A program made the position numbers and the translations under genes. A DNA stretch of 28,684 nucleotides, from contig MVBO01000170.1 of the NCBI GenBank assembly GCA_002261195.1, forward strand, positions 1 to 28,684. Reading direction: 5' to 3'. The notes below the pieces were generated by a model. The model was not told where the DNA came from. It worked only from the letters and a program-made list of their open reading frames with translations, and made no database searches. This stretch comes from Bifiguratus adelaidae (lineage: Eukaryota > Mucoromycota > Endogonomycetes > Endogonales). Positions within the stretch are counted from its first letter, which is position 1. Each line of letters starts with the position of its first letter. Shown here piece by piece: positions 19,765 to 28,303 of the stretch.

Positions 19765-22680
19765 ATGAAATTCTCGCTTAAGCTATGGTCCTTTGGGATC
19801 TTGGCGCTAGCCAGCACTCTGGTCTCCGCCGCCCCTAATCCAGGCAGCAAGAAGCTGGTTGCTCGTCAAAGTGGGATTGGATCGCAATGCAATGGAGCCA
19901 CATTGTCTCCCTCGGTGCAAACGGCCCCCATGTGGATTCAAACTATCACACACAACGGCCAGGCATCCTTCAACTCTAATCCTTCTGGTTACACCGTGTA
20001 TCGCAATGTGAAGGATTTCGGCGCCAAAGGTGATGGTGTCACCGATGATACTGCTGCCATCAACAATGCCATTTCTTCCGGTGGTCGATGTGGAGATTTT
20101 TGCCCCAACCAATCCAGCACCACTTCGCCCGCCATTATCTTCTTCCCGGCTGGTACCTATCTTGTCTCAAAACCCCTTCTTATGTACTACTACACTCAAT
20201 TGGTTGGTGACGCGCTTGCTCCTCCTACTCTCCTTGCTGCTCCTGGCTTCTCTGGTATCGCCGTTGTTGATAGCGATCCTTATGGCAGTAACGGGTACAA
20301 CTGGTTCGTCAATCAAGACAACTTCTTCAAACAAGTGCGAAACTTCATCATTGATTTGACTCAAACACCAGCCACCTCATCCACCACCGGTGTCCACTGG
20401 CAGGTCGCTCAAGCCACATCCCTCACCAACCTTGTCTTCAAGATGTCGACTGCTTCCAACACTGCTCACCAGGGTGTATGGATGGAGAATGGTTCAGGTG
20501 GTTTCATGTCTGATCTAATCTTTAATGGTGGTAAATACGGCATGTGGGTCGGCAACCAACAGTTCACTTCTCGAAACTTAACATTCAACAACGCTCAAAC
20601 TGCTATCTATATGAACTGGAACTGGGCCTGGACCTTCAAGTCTATAACTATCAACAACTGCCAGACCGGTATCGATATGACAGCGGGTGGATCAAGCAAC
20701 CAAGCTGTTGGCTCGATTATACTCCAGGATGCCACCATTGCCAACACTCCAGTCGGCGTCTTGACCGGAACATCTTCGACGTCCGTACCCAAAACTAGCG
20801 GAAGTTTGATCTTAGACAATGTGCACCTCAGCAATGTCGGCATCGCTGTCAAGTCATCTTCCGGTGGTACCATTCTTGGTGGCGGCTCCACTACCGTTAC
20901 TTCATGGGGTCAAGGAACTTTATACACCGATAACTCGGATAAAGGCAGCTTCAACCAAGGCAACCTTCCCTCCGCTCCTTCCAAGCCTTCCGCTCTCCTT
21001 GGCAGCAATGGCTTCTTTGAGCGTCCTCGTCCTCAATACGAACACTATCCTGTCAGCTCCTTCTACAATGTTAAGTCCGCTGGTGCTAAAGGTGATGGCA
21101 ATACGGATGATACCGCAGCTATTCAAGCAGCACTCAACAATTATGCTGGCTGTAAGATCATTTTCTTCCCCGCTGGCGATTACTTTGTCACTTCCACCAT
21201 TACTGTACCCGCCGGAACACGTATTGTTGGCGAAGTCTGGTCCACTATCTTGGCAACAGGAAGTTACTGGTCCAATGCCAACAATCTCCAACCTGTTCTC
21301 AAGATCGGAAACCCTGGTGATACCGGCGTCATGGAGCTTTCTGACTTGCTCATATCTACTAAGGGTCCTGCGCCCGGCGCTATCCTAATGGAGTGGAACA
21401 TTGCTTCGCCTGCTGGACAACAAGGTGCCGCGGGTATGTGGGACGTACATTTTCGCGTTGGAGGCGCTGCTGGAACCGGTCTTCAATCGGGACAATGCCC
21501 ATCTGGTCCAACAACTCCTACAGCTGCTTGTAATGGTGCCGGTATTCAGCTTTACATCACTGCCTCTGGTTCCGCCTACCTTGAAAATGTCTGGGCTTGG
21601 ACTGCTGATCACGATCTTGATGGAGGTAGCCAACTTTCCATCTACACTGGCCGCGGTATGCTTATCGAGTCCACCAATGGTCCTGTCTGGCTCTACGGTA
21701 CATCTTCTGAACACAACGTCCTTTATAATTATCAAGTCGCGGGTGCTTCCAACGTCTACATGGGTATGATTCAAACTGAAACACCTTACTTCCAATCGGC
21801 GCCACCTGCTCCATCTCCCTTCACTCCCCAAGCTAACTTCAATGACCCAACCTTTAGTAATTGTGCAGCCGGTTCCGCCAGCTGTCCTATGTCTTGGGGA
21901 CTCCGTGTTCTTGACTCTAACCAAGTGTATGTCTATGGTGCTGGCCTCTACAATTTCTTCGATAACTACAGTCAATCATGTCTCAGTGGTGAGAACTGCC
22001 AAGATTCTATGGTGGATTTGGAGAACAATAATGCCCATGTCTACATTTACAACCTCAACACCAAGGCAGCTACCAACATGATTTGGAGCTCAACTGCTGG
22101 TCCATTGGCCCAACAAGCCGACAATACTAACGGTTTCTGCCAAACGGTTAATGCCTTCTTGGCTGAGGCTCAGGGCTCACAAGGATCGCTGCCTTCTGGG
22201 TCGTCTACCACGTCCACCACCACCGCAACAAAGACCACTTCGGCTACGTCCACCTCGTCTAGCCCCACATCCAGCAGCAAGCCTGTGCCAACATCTGGTG
22301 TGCTTCAGAACGTTGGTACTGGTGCGTACGTTGTTGCCACAGTTCAAAACACCACTCTTCTCGCGATCGCAAGCTCTGCTTCTGCTGCTACTACGTGGAC
22401 CATCAATATACTGTCTTCTAGCACAGCAACTAACACCTATTATGATTTTGTCAGCGACACCACAGGTATGGTCGTTACTGGACAAGCTGCTGGAGCAGGA
22501 CCTTTAGCGGCGGCGCGCACAGTTGCTTCTAGTTGGGAAACGTTCTCCATCACTCCATCAGGATCGAGCTGGGTGATCACCGACTTCCAAGACGGCATGT
22601 ATGTCGCACTACAATCGGACAAAACGCTCGTGGCCAACTCGAATACCATCAATGGAGCATCCTTGTGGAACATCATTTGA
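19765..22680 (+). CDS. GH55 exo-beta-1,3-glucanase with C-terminal accessory domain (intact, secreted)
   Basis: Secreted family GH55 enzyme that cleaves beta-1,3-glucan, for nutrition, wall remodelling or attack on other fungi. One uninterrupted frame of 971 residues from ATG 19765; the frame is open a little further upstream but without ATG. Signal peptide is about 1-22 (KLWSFGILALASTLVSA), then a pro-segment ending LVAR at residue 34, a KEX2-like site. Two parallel beta-helix modules begin with the paired motifs FGAKGDGVTDDTAAI (about residue 86) and AGAKGDGNTDDTAAI (about 437). The conserved core GTSSEHNVLYNYQ is near 647. A Ser/Thr-rich linker (about 806-845) leads to an extra C-terminal domain of about 124 residues with beta-strand pattern and VATVQNTTLLAI-type repeats, perhaps a beta-trefoil or carbohydrate-binding module. 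Fungal GH55 proteins are usually about 750-800 residues, so this extension accounts for the greater length. There are no introns and no lesions. Confidence 0.95.
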   Translation: MKFSLKLWSFGILALASTLVSAAPNPGSKKLVARQSGIGSQCNGATLSPSVQTAPMWIQTITHNGQASFNSNPSGYTVYRNVKDFGAKGDGVTDDTAAINNAISSGGRCGDFCPNQSSTTSPAIIFFPAGTYLVSKPLLMYYYTQLVGDALAPPTLLAAPGFSGIAVVDSDPYGSNGYNWFVNQDNFFKQVRNFIIDLTQTPATSSTTGVHWQVAQATSLTNLVFKMSTASNTAHQGVWMENGSGGFMSDLIFNGGKYGMWVGNQQFTSRNLTFNNAQTAIYMNWNWAWTFKSITINNCQTGIDMTAGGSSNQAVGSIILQDATIANTPVGVLTGTSSTSVPKTSGSLILDNVHLSNVGIAVKSSSGGTILGGGSTTVTSWGQGTLYTDNSDKGSFNQGNLPSAPSKPSALLGSNGFFERPRPQYEHYPVSSFYNVKSAGAKGDGNTDDTAAIQAALNNYAGCKIIFFPAGDYFVTSTITVPAGTRIVGEVWSTILATGSYWSNANNLQPVLKIGNPGDTGVMELSDLLISTKGPAPGAILMEWNIASPAGQQGAAGMWDVHFRVGGAAGTGLQSGQCPSGPTTPTAACNGAGIQLYITASGSAYLENVWAWTADHDLDGGSQLSIYTGRGMLIESTNGPVWLYGTSSEHNVLYNYQVAGASNVYMGMIQTETPYFQSAPPAPSPFTPQANFNDPTFSNCAAGSASCPMSWGLRVLDSNQVYVYGAGLYNFFDNYSQSCLSGENCQDSMVDLENNNAHVYIYNLNTKAATNMIWSSTAGPLAQQADNTNGFCQTVNAFLAEAQGSQGSLPSGSSTTSTTTATKTTSATSTSSSPTSSSKPVPTSGVLQNVGTGAYVVATVQNTTLLAIASSASAATTWTINILSSSTATNTYYDFVSDTTGMVVTGQAAGAGPLAAARTVASSWETFSITPSGSSWVITDFQDGMYVALQSDKTLVANSNTINGASLWNII

Positions 22681-23164
22681 TCAAGTGTGCGCTTGTACCT
22701 AATCTGATGTGAACGGGTAACACCTTCGTCCGTTTTCACAGATACTGCTTGCTTGTCAATATTATCTTCTGTACGATTTGGTATAAAGAACTCTCAACAA
22801 TCGTATTACCTTGCCAATTGTCAGTTTGGTTTTACGTATAAAATCACTCCTACGTTCATTGACCTAGAATGGTTGAAGTCAAATCCTGAGGGGCGGGAAA
22901 TCGATCCCCTCATCCTTCTAGGCAGTGACGAGGAAATTGCAAGGTTGTCCCGAGAAGAAGAAAGTATGGATGCAAGGGGAATTTGAATATAGATGTTGCT
23001 TAAAATTTGAATGTAGAATAGCTGTAAATTGTGCTCTTATCAATACCTGTGTAAATAGATTTTCCTGGCGAAAGTGATGGCCTTGCATTGCTACAATGCT
23101 ATTCACTACTGCTTTTATCCTTCCAAACCGGTACTCCCACAAAGTGGGCAGAGGATTGGCAAAC

Positions 23165-23335
23165 CTAATCAGGTGCTCCGATGGATACTTCCTTGGCTCC
23201 GGCGGCCAAAGGGATGTTCTGAGAGTTGAGTGTGGCCACAAAGGTAGCAGTTCCAGAGGTGCAAGCGTTATCGGCCCTGTAGATTTTCTGCCATGGACTC
23301 CAAACAGTTTTGAATATTACATCTCTAGCGTCCAT
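23165..23335 (-). pseudogene. Unrecognised coding-like fragment
   Basis: Minus-strand frame of 56 codons from ATG 23333-23335 to TAG at 23165-23167, with WSPWQKIYRADNA and TATFVATLNSQNIPLAAG. It reads like a secreted or enzyme-type domain. A plausible intron acceptor (ATCAATCCAG) lies just upstream on the minus strand. After the stop, a second frame continues with PLWEYRFGRIKAV, suggesting a broken gene of roughly 23335-22990. The family could be a glycoside hydrolase, but I cannot name it. Confidence 0.3.
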
Positions 23336-24327
23336 GACAGGTCACCCTGGATTGATACTAATGCCGATGTCAGCTTTGTAGATACTCACATTGAAACTTG
23401 CAAGTGTGATCAATGTTTGTGGCATCTACACCCGTACATCCCAAATCACTGATGGCGAGCTATTGGGAACCTTTAGAGGCGAGAATACAACAATATGGGA
23501 AAGCGAACCATACCACCTGTAGGTAGGCCATAAATCATTTGTTGGATGCAAGAGCATATGTTACCCGAAATGATCGCTCTGCATGATCACTCCGGGGGAT
23601 CCATAGTAGCATTTATGCCATGAACGCCATTTCTAACTCACTGTAGACTGTCACAGAAACGTAGATTCTAAGACAGCTGACTTATCCGAGTATGATGATC
23701 TCATTACATTTCCATGAGCCAATATTTAAAGGATGCTCCTTTTATCTTCCTGCGTTTGCATCCTCAAAGAGGATTGATATGGACGCATAGAGCCATATCA
23801 AATCAAAAGTCTAACGTTGGTGAACCTAGAACAGTGCTGCTGTGGTCGGCAGGGCAAACAATGATTGATCGACGAGTTAGACGCATAAGAGGTCCAGAGT
23901 CACCTATTTGGGCTCAGCAAGAGCTTAGAACATCAGCTAATGCCGAAGGTTAGCTGACGAAATAGGCAATCACTCACATCCAATTCGACATATGATCGGG
24001 AGTACACTGACTGAGGAATTTGGACGCTCAATTACTGAGGCATGATTATCAACTATAATGGCCTAAGTTTTGCCTGCCGTTTCAATATGCCAGGGGCTAG
24101 GTCTTCGATGAAGTACGCCACTGGGAGGCATGGAGCCCCTTGCGTTCAGAACCGTGCCGGTGCCAGCAAAATTGATGCTGATACCGCACCTTGCGAGGAA
24201 GTCTTATCTGACGCATACAAAGGGCAAATAGACAATTATAGTAATTCCAACTGTCTTGCCCTACCCAGAGCTAGATTTTGCCGGTATGGTCTCGGATCTA
24301 CGATAGAAACGTCCTTGCAAGATAGCA

Positions 24328-24682
24328 TTACTGTTTCAAATTGCCGAAATTCGTTGTCAGGGGCCACTTAGTTTCAAGAGGTCTGGTCAACACGAGGAGT
24401 TCGTCTTTGAGTTCTAATTGGCCCTCAAGGTCAGGCCAGCCCCATGGGTATTGTGTGGAAGCACGTTCTGGCGTAGAGAAAACGACAATGGCTGTCGGCA
24501 GCCGCAAAATTTTCTCCGCCGCTGCCATTTAGCAGTTTTTGTTGTGCCTGGTACATGACATCCCCATCTTGTGTGCTCAAGTCTACACTTTGCAACATGC
24601 AAGCAGGAGTTCCGACATTGCAGAAGATGGTGCTTAATTGATAGGGGCGGGGGATACGCGGCGCCAGTATGACGAACAGCAT
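24328..24682 (-). pseudogene. Unrecognised minus-strand coding-like pair of frames
   Basis: Minus-strand frame 24682-24431 (CNVGTPACMLQSVDLSTQDG, VMYQAQQKLLNGSGGE) and minus frame 24528-24328 (EKILRLPTAIVVFSTPERA, PWGWPDLEGQLELKDELLV, KWPLTTNFGNLKQ, TAA). They join naturally near 24520 by a frame change. Composition is protein-like and the join is smooth, so a broken gene is more likely than chance. No family recognised. Confidence 0.3.
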
Positions 24683-24839
24683 TTTCTAATAAAGCGGCGG
24701 ACGAAAAGGTTAAAATGGTAACTTCTAAGAGTAAGTTGCTACTTGGGTACCAGGGCAAAATTTAACGACTTTAATCACAGGTGGTTTGTGTGCATTGCAA
24801 TAGGAATGAGATCGCACTAATTTCAAACACGCGAGAGTG

Positions 24840-25110
24840 GTCGGGGAATGCAAGACAAGTGACATCAATGCAGCAAGAAGACAGCTCCGCCGGTATCTGC
24901 GAGGGACTTAAAAGGAGTCAACCATGGCGACCTTTTGCAGTTGGGTGCTATTTGGCCGGCAACACGTTTGGAATTATCAGAGCCGATCAAAGCGGTGTGG
25001 AAACGCTTCTTTCGATATTCAAACAGATAATGGAGCTCTGAATCTTGTCCGCGTTTTATATCGGATGGCAATGGCGGACGATGAAGACATCGGCAAAGAT
25101 CATGCGACTA
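24840..25110 (+). pseudogene. FunK1 kinase fragment (copy B)
   Basis: Three consecutive pieces match the pre-kinase module of FunK1 copy A at 1943-2215: VGECKTSD with RRYLRG, then LKRSQPWRPFAVG and RADQSGVET, then SFDIQTDNGALNLVRVLYR with MAMADDEDIG. Copy A has VGECKASD, LKKAQPWRQFAV, RGDQSGVE and FDIRTEDGALKFIR at the same spacing. The pieces lie in three frames: one extra base near 24908 and one missing near 25005. No kinase catalytic loop follows, so this is a truncated relic. Divergence from copy A is large, so it is an old paralogue and not a recent duplication. Confidence 0.75.
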
Positions 25111-25660
25111 TTGCGGTATTCAATCACGATACTGTGGAATCAGAGCAATCATATCGAGGCTGGTGCCCGAGATGGGGGCCGTTTTATGCTGTAGATCATC
25201 AAGTCACTCTGCAGAGCCTGGGAGCAGGTGGCTCAAGTCCCCTTGGGAAGAAGCCTCGTTGGGATCGCCGCTAAACGCTAGCGCCTCGAATAGGGAAGAG
25301 TCCCCACGTCCGGGCCGCAGGACCGTGGAAATTATCGCCAGCCAGTGACATACTAACTGACACGGGTTACGGTCAGCTGCGACAACCTCGCGGGAATTAC
25401 ACAGAACACACCTAGTCCAGGCAACATAGCACTAATAATAGCAGTACCGACTCGCTGTGGGCAGTTCCGTCTCCTGGTGGCGTGATTCAGGCTGTTGGAG
25501 ATATTAAAAGCGTCTTCTTGCGCTTCCTCCCTGCCGACATTCTTTCTCTTCCCTGACTCGAGCTCGATCTCAAAAGCTTCGACCAGCTTTTTATAACGTC
25601 TCCGAGTCTTTTATTCTCTCCATCCAACCGGTCCGCCACTGGCGCATTACTCCTTTCACC
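25111..25660. promoter_or_regulatory. Spacer and promoter region of the small conserved gene
   Basis: Nothing coding recognised. The last ~150 bp are pyrimidine-rich (CTTCCTCC, TTCTTTCTCTTCCC and TATTCTCTCC), a common pattern upstream of constitutively expressed fungal genes. TTTATAACG at 25588 is a possible TATA element. Confidence 0.35.
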
Positions 25661-26180
25661 ATGTCTGACCCCATTCCCGTCGTCCTCTGCGGCAAGACCG
25701 AGCAGATCGCGACGACCGTCATCGCAACCATGAAACCCGAGCTTGAAGGTTCGAGTCGAGCCATCTCGCTGCTCCTTCGCAGAGAAGGCGGCCTACCTCT
25801 GTAGCTAACCTTTTTGTGTCTCTCTCTATGCTCTAGTGATTCATCTGATCCTAACCCCCGATGCGGGGAAAGCCCAAATACCCGCGCTTCTGCGAGGGGA
25901 GACCGATGTGCCATCAGACAGCGCCCTCGGGTCCAAGAATTATTCCAAGCCGCCAGCGGCTGTGGTCACAGGCGCCGGGTACGACGGCCAAGCCGTCGAG
26001 GAGATGCGTGCGGCCTGCAAGGAGACGAAGCCGGTGCCGTGGCTGCGGCCGGATACAACCAAGCCAGCTCCGCCCTTGGGTCCGGAGTATGGGAAGGCGT
26101 TAGTGGAAAGGATCAAGATCACCATGAAGGAGTTGGCTGAGCAGGGGAAGATGAACGAGGACGTGGTGGTTTGGTACTAG
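25661..26180 (+). CDS. Conserved 143-residue fungal protein of unknown function (intact)
   Basis: Two exons, 25661-25748 and 25837-26180, separated by an 88-bp intron (donor GTTCGA, unusual; acceptor CTCTAG after a pyrimidine tract). Splicing at these sites joins MKPELE to VIHLILTPDAGKAQIPALL in frame. The protein starts MSDPIPVVLCGKTEQIA, suggesting a beta-strand followed by a turn, as in NAD-binding-like or response-type folds. It continues with GSKNYSKPPAAVVTGAGYDG, KPVPWLRPDTTKPAPPLGP and a basic-acidic helix, ending DVVVWY. I recall small proteins of this pattern throughout Pezizomycotina, without a known function. No signal peptide or membrane segment. The donor is weak, but retaining the intron would add an in-frame stop. 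No lesions. Confidence 0.8.
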
Positions 26181-26639
26181 GTGCCTATGGAAGGAGAAAT
26201 TGAGCTTTGGCTATCTGCCTTTTTATTTATTCACCCACGTTGTTATGAGATCGGCTAGTTATTTCTACTAGAGCTTTTGAAATTCAAAACGGGCCAGATT
26301 GGCTTCCCAAGTCCATTGAAGTTCACCTCTTCCTAGTCTATCAGAGACACACTGATGAAGATACATTTGAGATGTTGCTTGACGAAGCCGTAAGCATGCA
26401 GGCCTGGGAAGGTAATGCAGCCAAGCTGTTATCAAGTATTGAATTTTGAGTACAATTGGGTGGAAGCCGACGAAAAGTGAAAGCTCAAACACGAAAAGGA
26501 ACAGGAACTCAAATTCAAAATCACACAACGGCGGATCCCTCCCAAAAATCAAATCACACCCAACAGGAAACGGACGAGGCCAAAGAAAATGGGCGTCAGA
26601 TGCGGGCGGGAGAAGTAATCCACTGACACGGCTGTTGCC
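26181..26639. other. Spacer with one coding-like exon
   Basis: Frame 2 from 26273 to TGA 26447-26449 (58 codons) reads GPDWLPKSIEVHLFLVYQ, then DEDTFEMLLDEAV and WEGNAAKLL. It is preceded by an acceptor-like TTTCTACTAG, as for a terminal exon. No matching upstream exon and no family recognised. The rest shows nothing. Confidence 0.3.
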
Positions 26640-27009
26640 GTGATTCCGGCAAATTGTAATATATTATACTGTCGATCGATTTGGTTCAATGTACGGGGAG
26701 TTGCGGTTGGCAACAATTCAACGGCAGTTCGAAGAATAGATTCGGCTTGCTCCCAGCACGACGATCAATGAGCAACTGCGCAGCCGAGTAAGCAGCTATT
26801 ATTCAACTAGAAGTCGGGGCTGTGCGAATCCTGACCGCCTGCACGAGGGAATTAATCGCCTGATCAAAGTATGCCATCGAACCAGTCCTCTCAAATCGCC
26901 TCCGGAGGGAGATTCCCAAGTTGTAGAGGTACATTGGACGATCAGGGTGGTCGTCCGGCGTAGACTTTACCGCTTGCTCCCAGGCTGCGATGGAACGGTC
27001 GAGCTCATG
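26640..27009 (-). pseudogene. TPR segment of a CHAT-type/NLR-like fungal protein, relic
   Basis: On the minus strand: ELDRSIAAWEQAVKSTPDDH, then LYNLGISLRRRFERTG, DQAINSLVQAVRIRTAP, a TGA at 26803-26805, IIAAYSAAQLLIDRR, and in another frame AVELLPTATPRTLNQIDRQY. This is the tetratricopeptide block found N-terminal to CHAT protease domains in large fungal proteins (pattern DLDxAI-x-AV, HPDR, LNNLG-L-RF-RTG, then AVELLP-SPR-L). These proteins are thought to belong to fungal NLR/STAND-type or caspase-like self-recognition systems. No CHAT or NTPase domain is seen in the window, and the block has both a stop and a frame change. Confidence 0.72.
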
Positions 27010-27349
27010 GACGATTGTTCCATCGGAGATGACACTTAATTACTATTTACGGCATATTTCCGGCTTTTGCACACTCCGGCTGGAGCTTGATACAGGCATC
27101 GCGAGTGCTGGGTACATCAATGTTATCTGCACACATTTCGTCCTCAGCTTGAGCTCGTGCAACGGTTACAGTTGAAGACTCTTCTCCATCCGTAATCGTC
27201 TTTTGAGCAGCTTTCTCCACTTCGGAGACCTCTTAGGCGACGTAGGATCAAGAGTGCAAAGATATCGGTAGCCCACAACTGGCGGCAGCAGTTAGACTCG
27301 ATCCTTTCACATATAATTATATCAAAACAGATTTGAGGATCACTGTTAT
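27010..27349. other. Spacer between TPR relic and MFS relic
   Basis: A minus-strand frame at 27047-27231 (VSEVEKAAQKTITDGEESS, then ARAQAEDEM) has protein-like composition but no recognised family. Nothing else is seen. Confidence 0.3.
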
Positions 27350-28264
27350 TTACAGAATATTGTCAGCCTTCGCGCAATCCGACTGGCGCGTTTGAGCCTG
27401 CAACCGCGTAGGTTGGAATTCGGCCGCGTTATACATACTTTTCATTACTTCGGCTTGCCTTCCTCGAAGGATGACAGTTGAAGACTGTTTAAACAGGCGT
27501 CTCTTGCGCACCCTTCTCGGCATCGTCACCTCTCTGTCTAGATTCCGATCATCCTTTACCAAAATGAGGCCGACCAAGAGAACGCACGCCATAAAGCCAA
27601 TGGTAGTGTAGGTTGCCGCGTGGTATCCAATCAGGAATCTAACCCTGTTGTAGAGGAAGAATTGACACCTTCAATCACGGCCGCCATGATGGCGATTCCG
27701 ACGGCAGATCCCATTTGACCCCCCCGTGTTGTAGACTGCTCCTACGGTGCCTGATTCTTCCGGAGGCGAATGAACCACCATCGCATTAATAGCAGAAATG
27801 TAGGCTACAGGCATGCCCAAACATAGTACGACGTCCATGGGAAATATGAGCTTCCAGAAACCAAACTCAGGCGAAAAGAAAACCGAGAACACCATAGCAG
27901 CCGTCATGAAGAATGCACCCGCGACAATGAGATATTTCGATCCTGCGAAAGGTGCGATGACCGCGACGACCACGGAGACGATGAAGGCAACGATACCGGC
28001 TGGCAAAATGTAGAGGGATGCTGTGAGCGCCGAGTAGCCAAAAGCGACTTGAAACATGAGTGTTATGGTGTAGGTGTAGCCACTGAAGGCCACGTAAAGC
28101 AAGAATCCAACCACAAACGCGTGGTTAAGTTGGTTCGAAACCACCAGGAGGGAGGTATCAGAGGACAGAGGGCGAATTGTTGCCAGACAACAATGACGGA
28201 AATGAGCAATACACCAATGATCAGCGGAATGTGGTCTCGGTCCAGGCGGCAGACTGTTTCGCTC
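27350..28264 (-). pseudogene. MFS transporter (DHA2/14-helix type), C-terminal half, frameshifted
   Basis: Major facilitator drug/H+ antiporter family. Minus strand in order: DRDHIPLIIGVLLISVIVVW, PLIPPSWWFR, then after a frame change near 28133 NQLNHAFVVGFLLYVAFSG, FGYSALTASLYILPAG, a run of helices, and PPEESGTVGAVYNTGG. At a run of seven C (27719-27725, plus strand) the frame changes again to QMGSAVGIAIMAAVIEGVN. A third change near 27655 leads to LIGYHAATYTTIGFMACVLL and the C-terminal tail. This order is the second half of a 14-helix DHA2 transporter; the first half is absent and a different reading frame begins within 100 bp upstream. A typical intron end (branch TACTAAC, acceptor CCTAG at 28265-28266) precedes it. 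Non-functional here. Confidence 0.82.
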
Positions 28265-28303
28265 CTAGGAAATCCATAGCGTTAGTATCCAATCGAGCCC
28301 ACT

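Larger units (their letters stand above)
22681..24839. other. Gene-poor region with scattered coding-like fragments
   Basis: About 2.2 kb with no complete gene. Coding-like pieces: plus strand about 22840-22986 (TFIDLEWLKSNPEGREIDP, acidic end, TGA 22984-22986); minus strand 23165-23335 (TATFVATLNSQNIPLAAG, then SIGAPD and a stop); minus strand 24328-24528 (66 codons, PERASTQYPWGWPDLEGQ, KWPLTTNFGNL); and minus 24431-24682 in another frame just upstream of it. None can be named. The plus frames at 23096-23452, 23714-23953 and 24042-24371 look no better than chance. Confidence 0.35.

Noticed and set aside
21385-21975. 196-codon minus-strand frame inside GH55, and several other long antisense frames there
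   Set aside because: They lie wholly within the intact GH55 coding sequence, and their composition reflects the codon bias of that gene; no family resemblance.
28132-28142. GGTTCGAAACC, a perfect tRNA B-box
   Set aside because: It lies in the MFS coding remnant, and no A-box at the right distance or foldable cloverleaf surrounds it.
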